Under the pieces are notes generated by a model. It was not told where the DNA came from and made no database searches. It saw nothing but the letters and a program-made list of their open reading frames with translations. Of a stretch of 64,000 nt of DNA, positions 54,593 to 62,146 are shown piece after piece. Within the stretch, counting starts at the first letter, position 1; the number at the start of each line of letters is the position of its first letter. A program made the translations under genes and the position numbers. Origin of the DNA: Parachlamydiaceae bacterium (GTDB taxonomy: Bacteria > Chlamydiota > Chlamydiia > Chlamydiales > Parachlamydiaceae); contig JANWJE010000137.1 of NCBI GenBank assembly GCA_025451995.1, positions 1 to 64,000 of the forward strand, read 5' to 3'.

Positions 54593-56898
54593 TAACAAAT
54601 TCCGCTGCCCCGCCCTCCTCATACGAAAATGACAACTTAAATTTTATTGATCAAAAAAAAGGAAATTTGTGCGGTCGTGAAGTTTCTATCTCTCTAATTG
54701 ATGAGAAGATTAGCGGGATTATAACTCCTGATTTTCAATCAAATTCTTCCAAATCAGAGGAGCCAAGTCATACAGCAATTGAGGATATTCTCAATCATTT
54801 AAATGGGGAAAAGAAAGCCCTTTACAAAGGTCTGCCAATATCGGTGAAATTACCAGAAGACGCCATTAAAGAAATATCCGCTTATTTAGATTTGTCCGGA
54901 ATACATTTTCTTGAATCTTCTAAATTTCTTAATAATGAGCAATTTTACTCGAAGTTAATTGCCAATATTTTTCAAATTAAATTAACGGAGATTGATTTAT
55001 TTTATCGTGATCTGGAAAACGCAGAAAACATAGGGATTTTACAGCTAAACCCTAAATTGAATGAAAAGTTAATCCAACAAATGAAAAATAAACTCTCTAA
55101 ATTCCAAAAATTTTTAAATACTTCCAATGATTTGCCTCCCATTGAATTCTATGATGAATGTGAAATCCAATTTAATGAAATAAAAAATAATATTGGATTT
55201 TTATTAAAAGATCATATTCATACAAATTCCAATAAAATTGATTCCATCATTCTTCTCAGAAAAAAGAATTCCTGCATATCTCATGCTAGAACAACAGTGG
55301 ATAGAATCTTAGAGTTAGCGAAATGGTATCGCAACTCTCATCATTCTCTAATTTTTGATCCTCATGCGCCCATCCTTGAGCAATCTCAGAATTGTTTATT
55401 CGAAGCTAGTCTTTTTATAGCAGAAGGCGATGCAAAGACTGCCATTAAGTTTGTAAAAAAAGCCCTTGAACAAGGAGGGCTTTTTTTTATCAAAGAAATT
55501 TCTGAATTAATTGAAGCAATTGCCACATCTAAAAGTAGACTTGCGATGGATCATGCGACATCGATTTTTCAGGACCCCAATGTCAATCACAAAGCACTCA
55601 AGGCTTATTTTGATGTTTCGACTTCTTTAAATGAAGCGCTCAGAAAAAAAATCTCTCCCCAAGAAGCTATTAAAAAAATTTTAGACATTTTTGAAAAAGA
55701 GAGATCGAATGAGCATTGTACACCCATCTATGAACTTTATTCGATAATAAAAGCCGCTGTGTCTCTTATAACATTGGGGGCAAAAGAAAAAGCGATTGAA
55801 TTAGTAAATGACATGATACGGCCAGATGATTGTCTTTTACTCAACAAAATACACATAAAAATAGCCAAAGCCCTAGCAAATGGTGGACATATTGAAGATG
55901 CACAATTTTTTTTCGAAAAGTCATTACAATCATTTAAAATCGAGACATGGCCGTCTCAAGATGTTTTAAAAGATTTTAATGACGTATGTTTGAATAGTGG
56001 GCTGGCAATCGTGATTGCGTTAATAAAAAAGGGAGAAGTTAAAAATGCATATGCATATTTTCACAATCATATATTGCGCGAATGCGATCAAATCGAAAAA
56101 GAACTAGATTCTTTTGTTGATCAACCGGTGAGTCAATCTTTTCTATACCTCATAATCGATGAATTAGAGAAAGAAGGATATGTCGATGAGGCATTGATGT
56201 TCAACGATATAATCTGCGACATCCCATCGAAATTGAAAACCATTGAAAAGATCACTGTTAAATTGATTGATGATGGACATTTTGAAAAAGCATGCGCGAT
56301 TATCAATGAAAGAAAAGAAAAAATCACTGAATCAAAAACAGTGATTAATAGCGTTCTCAATGCGCTGATCAAAAAAAAAGGGAGAAAATACACTAAGAAT
56401 TTTGTAGATGAGCTTATGTCCAGAGGAGCAGTGGGGGCTGCCGAAGTCAGCAAACAGCTTGATCCTTTAGAGAGGCTTCAACTGCTTATTGCTGAAAGGC
56501 CAAAACCTCTAGAAGATATCCTCGAATGGAGGGTCTATCAAAATTTTAAATATGTAGATAGCTTATCTAGATTATCGAAAGAAGAGTTTAAAGAGGCGAT
56601 TAAGTTTTTTCCAGAAATCATTAGCGCGCTTGGCGATAAAAATCATTTTCTTATTTCATTGATAAACGCTCTCGCTAATAAGAGATACTTTCTTACACCT
56701 GAAGGAATTAAAAATATCATCACAATTGTCAATCAAATAGATGTTAATGAAGACACACTTTCCTTATTTAATACGATTGCTCTTGCATTAATGAATAAAC
56801 ATATAACAAAAAAGAAGGCTGAAGAAATCGCTACCACAATTAAAGATCTACAAGGACTCAGAATAGTGATGGATGTGTTAAAACTCAAAGAGGCCTAA
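54589..56898 (+). CDS. F-box-like solenoid protein 2
   Basis: A 769-residue protein translationally coupled to the previous gene through a four-base overlap. An F-box-like segment lies at about 84-120 (VKLPEDAIKEISAYLDLSGI, then HFLESSKFLNN): the L-P-E-x-x-I...I.AYL core is good, the second half weaker. Residues 230-700 are TPR/PPR-like helical pairs (AEGDAKTAIKFVKKALEQGG, ALANGGHIEDAQFFFEKSL, ALIKKGEVKNAYAYFHNHI, KLIDDGHFEKACAIINERK). The same architecture as its neighbour and as the genes at 24069 and 28241 suggests one family. No signal peptide or membrane segment. It is followed by a good intrinsic terminator. Confidence 0.8.
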   Translation: MITNSAAPPSSYENDNLNFIDQKKGNLCGREVSISLIDEKISGIITPDFQSNSSKSEEPSHTAIEDILNHLNGEKKALYKGLPISVKLPEDAIKEISAYLDLSGIHFLESSKFLNNEQFYSKLIANIFQIKLTEIDLFYRDLENAENIGILQLNPKLNEKLIQQMKNKLSKFQKFLNTSNDLPPIEFYDECEIQFNEIKNNIGFLLKDHIHTNSNKIDSIILLRKKNSCISHARTTVDRILELAKWYRNSHHSLIFDPHAPILEQSQNCLFEASLFIAEGDAKTAIKFVKKALEQGGLFFIKEISELIEAIATSKSRLAMDHATSIFQDPNVNHKALKAYFDVSTSLNEALRKKISPQEAIKKILDIFEKERSNEHCTPIYELYSIIKAAVSLITLGAKEKAIELVNDMIRPDDCLLLNKIHIKIAKALANGGHIEDAQFFFEKSLQSFKIETWPSQDVLKDFNDVCLNSGLAIVIALIKKGEVKNAYAYFHNHILRECDQIEKELDSFVDQPVSQSFLYLIIDELEKEGYVDEALMFNDIICDIPSKLKTIEKITVKLIDDGHFEKACAIINERKEKITESKTVINSVLNALIKKKGRKYTKNFVDELMSRGAVGAAEVSKQLDPLERLQLLIAERPKPLEDILEWRVYQNFKYVDSLSRLSKEEFKEAIKFFPEIISALGDKNHFLISLINALANKRYFLTPEGIKNIITIVNQIDVNEDTLSLFNTIALALMNKHITKKKAEEIATTIKDLQGLRIVMDVLKLKEA

Positions 56899-56900
56899 AG

Positions 56901-56938
56901 ATTGGGGTCAGACTTGGCGTTTTGACCCCAATTTTTTA
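56901..56938 (+). terminator. Intrinsic terminator after F-box-like pair
   Basis: ATTGGGGTCA (56901-56910) pairs with TGACCCCAAT (56923-56932) around a 12-base loop, followed by six T residues. This is a textbook rho-independent terminator three bases after the stop codon and probably ends the two-gene operon. Confidence 0.85.
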
Positions 56939-57029
56939 TTTAAAATTTTGTAATAAAAATCAAAAAAAACCGATAAACTGCTCATAATTTTAGTTTTTAG
57001 TTTAAAAACGCGAGTTTTGGATAAGAAAT

Positions 57030-57440
57030 AAAAGGGGCCGGGGAAAAGGGGCCGTAAAAAGAAAAGGGGCCGGGTCATGCAATTTGCATAAAAAATTGTC
57101 TGCTTTATAGCAATTTCATACAAATTGTATCATAATAAACATCGTAAAGAAAAATTACTTGTTCTTCCTCGTATTATTCATTTTTACGCAAATTGCATGA
57201 CCCGGCCCCTTTTAATTGTATCATAATAAACATCGTAAAGAAAAATTACTTGTTCTTCATTGTATTATTCATTTTTACGCAAATTGCATGACCCGGCCCC
57301 TTTTATTGCATGACCCGGCCCCTTTTATGACCCGGCCCCTTTTACAAATTGCATTTATTATTCGTTTTTACGCAAATTGCATGACCCGGCCCCTTTTACC
57401 TTTTATTTTTACGCAAATTGCATGACCCGGCCCCTTTTAT
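57030..57440. repeat. GC-rich direct and inverted repeat array
   Basis: The core GCATGACCCGGCCCCTTTTA occurs six times on the + strand (57195-57213, 57286-57304, 57308-57327, 57327-57345 partial, 57379-57398, 57420-57440), usually preceded by ACGCAAATT. One full inverted copy (57064-57081) and two partial inverted copies (57030-57041, 57045-57054) lie at the left. A 91-base unit including AATTGTATCATAATAAACAT is duplicated in tandem (57123-57213 and 57214-57304). The array lies between an operon terminator and the convergent collagen-like gene. Repeats are irregularly spaced and palindromic in part, so it is not a CRISPR. It resembles REP-type sequences; no associated transposase is in the window. 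Confidence 0.8.
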
Positions 57441-57487
57441 CTCTAATTTCTACAGGAAAAAGACGTAAAAATAAGGCGTATGAAATT

Positions 57488-58324
57488 CTAATTAATTCGA
57501 GTAATCGTTAAATTGATCACTGCTATTGGAATGTGAATGCTTCCACTATTACTAACGATGACTAATCCCACCGTTGAAATCGTTTCAGCATTGACCGGAA
57601 GGACAAATGACACTGAACCTCCTCCAGCAGCGCCTGATAAAGGGAACCAAATGACATTTCCATAAAAATCATTGTTAATATAAAATTGGAACCCTCCTCC
57701 AGGACTTGTTTGAAGAGAGGCTCCTGCATTCACTAAATAATGTTCCGTGTCTGCAGAACTGTTATCGATCGAAAACAGATTGGTTAAGGAATTAAATGTG
57801 ATATTACCAGAAGTAATTGTAAAATCTCCATGAAATGGAATAACTGTACTAGTTGTTCCAGAAACTGGATCGTTCGTTGTGCTCGCAAAGCTCGAAAATG
57901 CCCCTCCTGTTGCCCCTGTAGCACCCGTTATTCCTGTAGCACCGGTCGCGCCCGTAGGTCCAGTCGCACCAGTCGCACCGATCGCTCCTGTAGGTCCAGT
58001 AGCTCCTGTAACACCGGTCGCTCCCATAGGTCCAGTAGCTCCTATAGCACCGGTCGCACCTGTAGGTCCAGTGTCTCCAGCAACACCAGTAGCGCCTCTG
58101 GGCCCTATAGCACCCATAGGTCCAGTAGCGCCTGTAGCACCCCTCGAACCCTTAGGCCCTTTTTTGCAATTTTTTTGACATTCTAAACTTACCCACTCCT
58201 TCATTTCATTTAATCTTTTTCCTAGTTGAGTTCTACAAATAGGTTCATAGGCAAAAAGGGTAGGCATCATCAAATAAAATGATAAAGCAACAATAGGTGC
58301 AAAGCAAAATAAAAACTTTCTCAT
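57488..58324 (-). CDS. Secreted collagen-like protein 1
   Basis: A 278-residue protein with a signal peptide (about 1-25, ending ...TLFAYE), a short linker, and about 28 Gly-x-y triplets from about residue 57 to 140, mostly GPT, GAT, GPM and GVT. Gly-Ala-Thr/Gly-Pro-Thr triplets are typical of bacterial triple-helical proteins such as BclA. The C-terminal 135 residues look like a beta-rich BclA/C1q-type trimer-forming domain ([19 protein letters not shown]..., ending LTITRIN). The triplet-coding DNA is much richer in G+C than the surroundings and internally repetitive. Together with the next gene it is a tandem pair sharing architecture and the end '[IL]TI.RIN'. The likely location is the cell surface or outside. 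Confidence 0.88.
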   Translation of the reverse strand: MRKFLFCFAPIVALSFYLMMPTLFAYEPICRTQLGKRLNEMKEWVSLECQKNCKKGPKGSRGATGATGPMGAIGPRGATGVAGDTGPTGATGAIGATGPMGATGVTGATGPTGAIGATGATGPTGATGATGITGATGATGGAFSSFASTTNDPVSGTTSTVIPFHGDFTITSGNITFNSLTNLFSIDNSSADTEHYLVNAGASLQTSPGGGFQFYINNDFYGNVIWFPLSGAAGGGSVSFVLPVNAETISTVGLVIVSNSGSIHIPIAVINLTITRIN

Positions 58325-58346
58325 TTCATCTCTATAAAATATTAAT

Positions 58347-59126
58347 TTAATTTATTCGAAAAATTGTGATAGCAAAAGCATTAGCCGGAATATCGGTGAA
58401 AGCTTCGGTATTGCTTGTTGTTCTTCCAATAACTATGGCATCTCCATCATCAAGACTGACTATGCTTGTGATTGCACCAAACGGACTATCAAGGGGCGAA
58501 CTTCCAAAAGTATTTCCTGATAAAAGACCTTGCATTGAGGTATAAGGACTCGTTACATCTCCGTTTAAAATTCCGAAAGATAGTGCACCAGTAGCAGGTT
58601 CACCACTGCCAGCGAGTATAACCACATAAATCCCGCCGTTTGCCACTATAAATTGCCCTTGGTTGTTTAATGTAATATTGCTGCTGATTTGGGCATTTCT
58701 CGCAGATAGGCTAAACGTCATGCTTGGTCCATTGTCGCTCAAAGTGCCTACTGTTCCACTCCCACCGTCATTCATCGCATAGGCATAAGTTTGGAATGAT
58801 GGGCCCGGAATACCCGGTGCACCCGGCGCACCCGGTGCACCAGGTGTCCCCGGAGTGCCCGCTGCGCCTGGAGTGCCCGGCAATCCCGGAACACCCATAG
58901 GTCCTCTGGGCCCGGTTGGTCCGCGAGGACATTTTTTACATTTGCATTTTTTACATTTGTCTGGTTGGCTGGAATGCTTTTGTGCATGACGCAAAACATT
59001 TGCTTTTGGCTGCCAATCATTCGCATGATGTAAAAAAACGCCTTGTTGCAATGGAGTTGTCTCTGCGCAAATCGCAGAACTGTAAAACAGTGCTGAAGAT
59101 ATTAAGAGACATAAAAAATTTTTCAT
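58347..59126 (-). CDS. Secreted collagen-like protein 2
   Basis: A 259-residue protein with a signal peptide (about 1-21, [20 protein letters not shown]), a Cys/Lys-rich segment ([13 protein letters not shown], about 58-70) that could form disulphides or bind metal, then about 13 Gly-x-y triplets ([15 protein letters not shown]; about 70-110) that include Gly-x-Pro types more like animal collagen than the Thr-rich neighbour. A beta-rich C-terminal domain of about 145 residues ends in ITIFRIN. A good ribosome-binding site (GAGG) precedes the ATG. It is 22 bases upstream of collagen-like gene 1 on the same strand, so the two are probably cotranscribed. Confidence 0.88.
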   Translation of the reverse strand: MKNFLCLLISSALFYSSAICAETTPLQQGVFLHHANDWQPKANVLRHAQKHSSQPDKCKKCKCKKCPRGPTGPRGPMGVPGLPGTPGAAGTPGTPGAPGAPGAPGIPGPSFQTYAYAMNDGGSGTVGTLSDNGPSMTFSLSARNAQISSNITLNNQGQFIVANGGIYVVILAGSGEPATGALSFGILNGDVTSPYTSMQGLLSGNTFGSSPLDSPFGAITSIVSLDDGDAIVIGRTTSNTEAFTDIPANAFAITIFRIN

Positions 59127-59172
59127 TGTAACCTCAATATGGTTATTTTTTAATAGACTCTAAAAAGATTCT

Positions 59173-59206
59173 TTTTATCAAGCAAATGGAGTTTCGAAAG
59201 AGATCT
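59173..59206 (+). repeat. 34-base dispersed element, diverged copy
   Basis: TTTTATCAAGCAAATGGAGT then TTCGAAAGAGATCT: the first 16 bases equal the full copies and the end is diverged. It abuts copy 2 of the 161-base palindrome. Confidence 0.5.
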
Positions 59207-59207
59207 A

Positions 59208-59368
59208 TACCAAAACAACTTCAAAACTTGGCTTTTTAGCGTGCCAAAGTCCCGGGGTTGAGCGATCGTAAAAGGCATTGTATTGATTTAATACTATGCC
59301 TTTTACGATCGCTCAACCGCGGGAGCTTTCGCGCAGCTAAAAAACCAAGTTTTGAGGTTGTTTCGGTA
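59208..59368. repeat. 161-base palindromic element, copy 2
   Basis: Same length as copy 1 at 33755-33915 but in opposite orientation. The central arms 59256-59278 and 59296-59318 pair perfectly over 23 bases (GGTTGAGCGATCGTAAAAGG...), and the outer arms are near-complementary to the ends (ACCAAAACAACTTC / GAGGTTGTTTCGGT). It lies between the collagen-like genes and the sulfotransferase-like gene. No coding capacity. Confidence 0.8.
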
Positions 59369-59418
59369 CAATATCTAACAGAGCTTTAAAAACATGTCAA
59401 ACTGAGCTTGAAAAAATA

Positions 59419-60090
59419 TTAATCTTCTATCGAATACTCATATCTAATAGCCATAGTTTGAATATTATGAAATAAATCTGTCGGAAGAGCTTGTTGTAAC
59501 ATTTGCCATGTAATTTCAGTAGTCGATTGTCGTCGTTTATCCCACTGGTCGGTTTTTTTAGGAATAGACTCAGCAAGATCTTTATTTAATCTAATATTGA
59601 GTCTACATTCGAATTCTGTTAAAAGATCAATAAAATCTTCAACTTTATATCTCCATTCAGCTTTTTCCTCTGCCTTCAAATTCCAATAATACCAATATTT
59701 TGCACATTTAACAATCAGAGCATCGCTATGATTAATTTCAGGAATTTGACTTTGTATATACCTCCAAATCCAAAATGAAGCCGCTGAAGGATCGCACCAA
59801 GTTTTAATGACATTAAGGGGGTTGCGCACTTGATGAAATACATGATCAAATTTCACCTCAGGTTGCGGGCGGCCAAGACAATTATAAAATCCTCCTACAA
59901 AAGGCCATCCAACATAAGCAAAGCTTTTTACCCGCTCATGTCCCACGTCAAACCCGCAAATTTGTAGGCATTTATATGTATATAAAGTACCGCTCCCTCC
60001 ACAACCAATAATTGCTAAAGGGATTGTTGCTTGTGAATAACAGGAAAAAAATAATAGTATGAAAAAAATGGTTGTTTTTATTTTGTTCAT
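59419..60090 (-). CDS. Sulfotransferase-like P-loop protein, exported
   Basis: A 223-residue protein. After a hydrophobic signal-like start (MNKIKTTIFFILLFFSCYSQA) comes IIGCGGSGTLYTYKCLQICG (about residues 27-46), the P-loop-like 5'-phosphosulfate-binding motif of sulfotransferases, and then FHQVRNPLNVIKTW (about 85-98), which fits the 3'-phosphate-binding R...[S/N] region. The rest is helical with many Trp and Tyr. PAPS-dependent sulfotransferases normally work where PAPS is present, so an exported version is odd; it might act in the host or have another substrate. I chose the ATG at 60090; an upstream in-frame start at 60156 would read through a dispersed repeat. Confidence 0.68.
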   Translation of the reverse strand: MNKIKTTIFFILLFFSCYSQATIPLAIIGCGGSGTLYTYKCLQICGFDVGHERVKSFAYVGWPFVGGFYNCLGRPQPEVKFDHVFHQVRNPLNVIKTWCDPSAASFWIWRYIQSQIPEINHSDALIVKCAKYWYYWNLKAEEKAEWRYKVEDFIDLLTEFECRLNIRLNKDLAESIPKKTDQWDKRRQSTTEITWQMLQQALPTDLFHNIQTMAIRYEYSIED

Positions 60091-60098
60091 GTTACTCA

Positions 60099-60197
60099 GA
60101 GGCTGTGAAAAAATAGAGATCCACGCCAATTTTGGCAAAATTTTTGCACCTTTCACATTTCACCCTCTCCTAAAACGGCACGTGGGATGTTTCACTC
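60099..60197. repeat. Two-part dispersed repeat, rearranged copy
   Basis: Module A (AGAGGCTGTGAAAAAATAGA, from 60098) and inverted module B (AAAACGGCACGTGGGATGTT, around 60172-60191) match 48162-48260, where B has the opposite orientation. It lies just upstream of the sulfotransferase-like start. Confidence 0.55.
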
Positions 60198-60207
60198 GGG
60201 AGTTATA

Positions 60208-60445
60208 CTCCGTCCAGTTGAAAACCGGAACTAGGAGCCAAATTTTGATCTCCGCGCCTTTGCGACTCTCTCTTGTTTTCCTCTGCGTTTAATTTTGTTC
60301 GACAATCCCGATTTGGAAAAACAAATTAAAACGCAGAGGAACAAACCAGAGTCGCAAAGGCGCAGAGACTTTAGCGAATTTAGGCTTGCCTTTGTCCCTA
60401 ATCTAAGCGAGCCATTTTTTTTCCAGCTTCCAACTGGACGGAGTA
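60208..60445. repeat. Nested palindromes
   Basis: Outer arms TACTCCGTCCAGTTG (60208-60222) and CAACTGGACGGAGTA (60431-60445) are perfectly complementary. Inside lies a second inverted repeat of about 40 bases: CTCCGCGCCTTTGCGACTCT (60251-60270) to CCTCTGCGTTTAATTT, opposed by AACGCAGAGG (60331-60340) to AGTCGCAAAGGCGCAGAG (60351-60368). The inner unit resembles a widespread bacterial intergenic sequence with CGCAGAGG / GCGCCTTTGCG. No gene is present. Confidence 0.7.
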
Positions 60446-60643
60446 CATATATATTTTAAACGATAAAAAACATAGAAAAATTTCAGCAAAATTTGAGTTA
60501 GGGGTCAGTCGAGAGCTAACCATTTATATACTGCTTCCAGCTGAATCTTGGACTTTTGGGCTGCTTCGGCACCAGCTACGCTTGATGCAAAATCAGGCCG
60601 CCTCCTTTATATTATATTAATAAAGTTGTGCGATGATCATCTT

Positions 60644-61969
60644 ATGATTGGTCCGGTTTACTTCCTACAGTTTAAAGAAGAAAAAATCATTGAAAAAGAG
60701 AAAGTTTCGGCTACGAAAATTCAGCGTTTATGGAGGCAATATTCAGATCCCTTTGTGAAGGGAATAAAGTATATCGATCAACCAGAAAAGTTAAAAAATC
60801 TTCCTAGAGCTCAAAATGGGAAGACCAAAGTTTACTTGCCAAAAGAACTCCCCATTGTCCTAAAACACAGCGGCTCTCCGCATAATAAATATCGTCTAGA
60901 ACAAATGAAGCAAGCATGGTCCATCTGTGTAAAAAGTGGGTATTCACATCTTGTCATTCCCAATGCACGGATCCATGGCCAATTTATCATTGAACGGAAG
61001 CTTCCCTTTTCGTTCACCGGAACAAAAGAACAAATCGGGCTTTATATTGAAAATAAAGATAGTTTTACGGCGGCAGTGAAAGAATTCATGGGTTTTTTTT
61101 GCCAAGCAAATTTGTCCGATATTCTTCATGAAAATGATGTCTATACTCATCTTATTAGCCCCTCTATTCTCGCAGGAAGATATGATAATATTCCTTTATA
61201 TTTAGAGGGCGATCAAGGAAAAATCGGATTGATCGATCTCGAAACTTTTCATCCAAGAAAAACCGGGTTAAATTTAGCGCAATGTTTGCACAATTGTCAA
61301 AATGCAATTCTTTTATTTCCCTTTCATGTGAACGAGATTTTAGAAATAGCAGCAAACTTTTGTCCGGAAATCAGTACAAAAAAAGCTGAATTGGAAGGAT
61401 TAGCTGAGAAAACTCATTATTTTTTTGAAAAAATGTACCATCATCATTTAGATTTTTTACAAGCTAAAAAAATAACATTTGAACATCCTACTACACTCCC
61501 TCCAATAACTTCTGAACAAAAAGAGGAAATAAAAAACAGCTTGCTTCTACAATTAGAAACAGATTTCGATGGATCTTACAAAGATAAAATTTTGGAAATT
61601 ATTCAAGAAAATTTCATAACAATTTTGGAATCCATTACAAATTCTTTAACGTCTTGTTTGGAAGAAAAGAAGCCAATCAACGAGTCTGTTGATTCAAATA
61701 CAAAACTTCTCTCTCTTCGAACGATTATTTTTGAAGATGAGCCTTATTGTAAAGACGACTGGTATGTGAAATTGCAAGTTGATCTCTACAAAAAAATTGC
61801 GCAAAGAGTAGATTTTGATGACTGGGAAACCCCTTTTAACCATGCGAAGCATATTATTAAAATCATCTTTGAGAATCTTCAAAAAACAGATGCTATCGCC
61901 TTCTTTGGAGCCTCAGAAAAAATGAAAATCAGTGATATTACTAGGAATTTAGGAGTGATTTTTCTTTAA
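60644..61969 (+). CDS. Kinase-like protein
   Basis: A 441-residue protein from the ATG at 60644; a TTG at 60548 in frame would add 32 residues that lie near repeats. Residues about 75-230 have features of an aminoglycoside-phosphotransferase-like kinase fold: PIVLKHSG (strand with a Lys, ATP-binding type), RLEQMKQAW (helix with Glu), QFIIERKLPF (hinge-like), and YDNIPLYLEGDQGKIGLIDLETF, where D-N and GLIDLE resemble the catalytic loop and the I-D-x-E metal-binding motif. The catalytic H-x-D is not cleanly present, so activity is uncertain. The N-terminus has ATKIQRLWRQYSD (about 23-35), like a partial calmodulin-binding IQ motif. The C-terminal half is helical and unrecognised. Confidence 0.65.
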   Translation: MIGPVYFLQFKEEKIIEKEKVSATKIQRLWRQYSDPFVKGIKYIDQPEKLKNLPRAQNGKTKVYLPKELPIVLKHSGSPHNKYRLEQMKQAWSICVKSGYSHLVIPNARIHGQFIIERKLPFSFTGTKEQIGLYIENKDSFTAAVKEFMGFFCQANLSDILHENDVYTHLISPSILAGRYDNIPLYLEGDQGKIGLIDLETFHPRKTGLNLAQCLHNCQNAILLFPFHVNEILEIAANFCPEISTKKAELEGLAEKTHYFFEKMYHHHLDFLQAKKITFEHPTTLPPITSEQKEEIKNSLLLQLETDFDGSYKDKILEIIQENFITILESITNSLTSCLEEKKPINESVDSNTKLLSLRTIIFEDEPYCKDDWYVKLQVDLYKKIAQRVDFDDWETPFNHAKHIIKIIFENLQKTDAIAFFGASEKMKISDITRNLGVIFL

Positions 61970-61978
61970 AAATCTATC

Positions 61979-61997
61979 AAATTGCGGCGCAATTTTT
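61979..61997 (+). terminator. Short intrinsic terminator
   Basis: AAATTGC (61979-61985) pairs with GCAATTT (61989-61995) around a GGC loop with T residues following, 10 bases after the stop of the kinase-like gene. The stem is short (seven pairs). Confidence 0.55.
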
Positions 61998-62146
61998 ACT
62001 CCCTCTTCTGTCTTATCTTGTCGAGCCTGCTCTTCCTGTTAATTTTTATCCCTATTCTTAATATTAAATTAGCAAATTTTAAATAGAGTTTAAATTTTTT
62101 CATTTTACAATAGGGTTAGTCGGCTAGATTATTACGAGGGGAATCT

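Noticed and set aside
57216-57425. Small + strand frame encoding repeated FYANCMTRPLL peptides
   Set aside because: It is a translation of the GC-rich repeat array; start and composition are set by the repeats and no ribosome-binding site is present.
57030-57440. Possible CRISPR array
   Set aside because: Spacing between repeats is irregular, spacers are partly duplicated, copies occur in both orientations, and no cas genes are in the window.
57830-58186. Two open frames (Ser/Arg/Cys-rich and Pro/Val/Ala-rich) opposite collagen-like gene 1
   Set aside because: They are antisense shadows of the Gly-x-y codon repeats; the minus frame has the signal peptide and a complete domain plan.
60548-60643. 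N-terminal extension of the kinase-like protein from TTG 60548
   Set aside because: The extra 32 residues begin within repeat-derived sequence and no ribosome-binding site precedes the TTG; the ATG at 60644 is more likely, though not proven.
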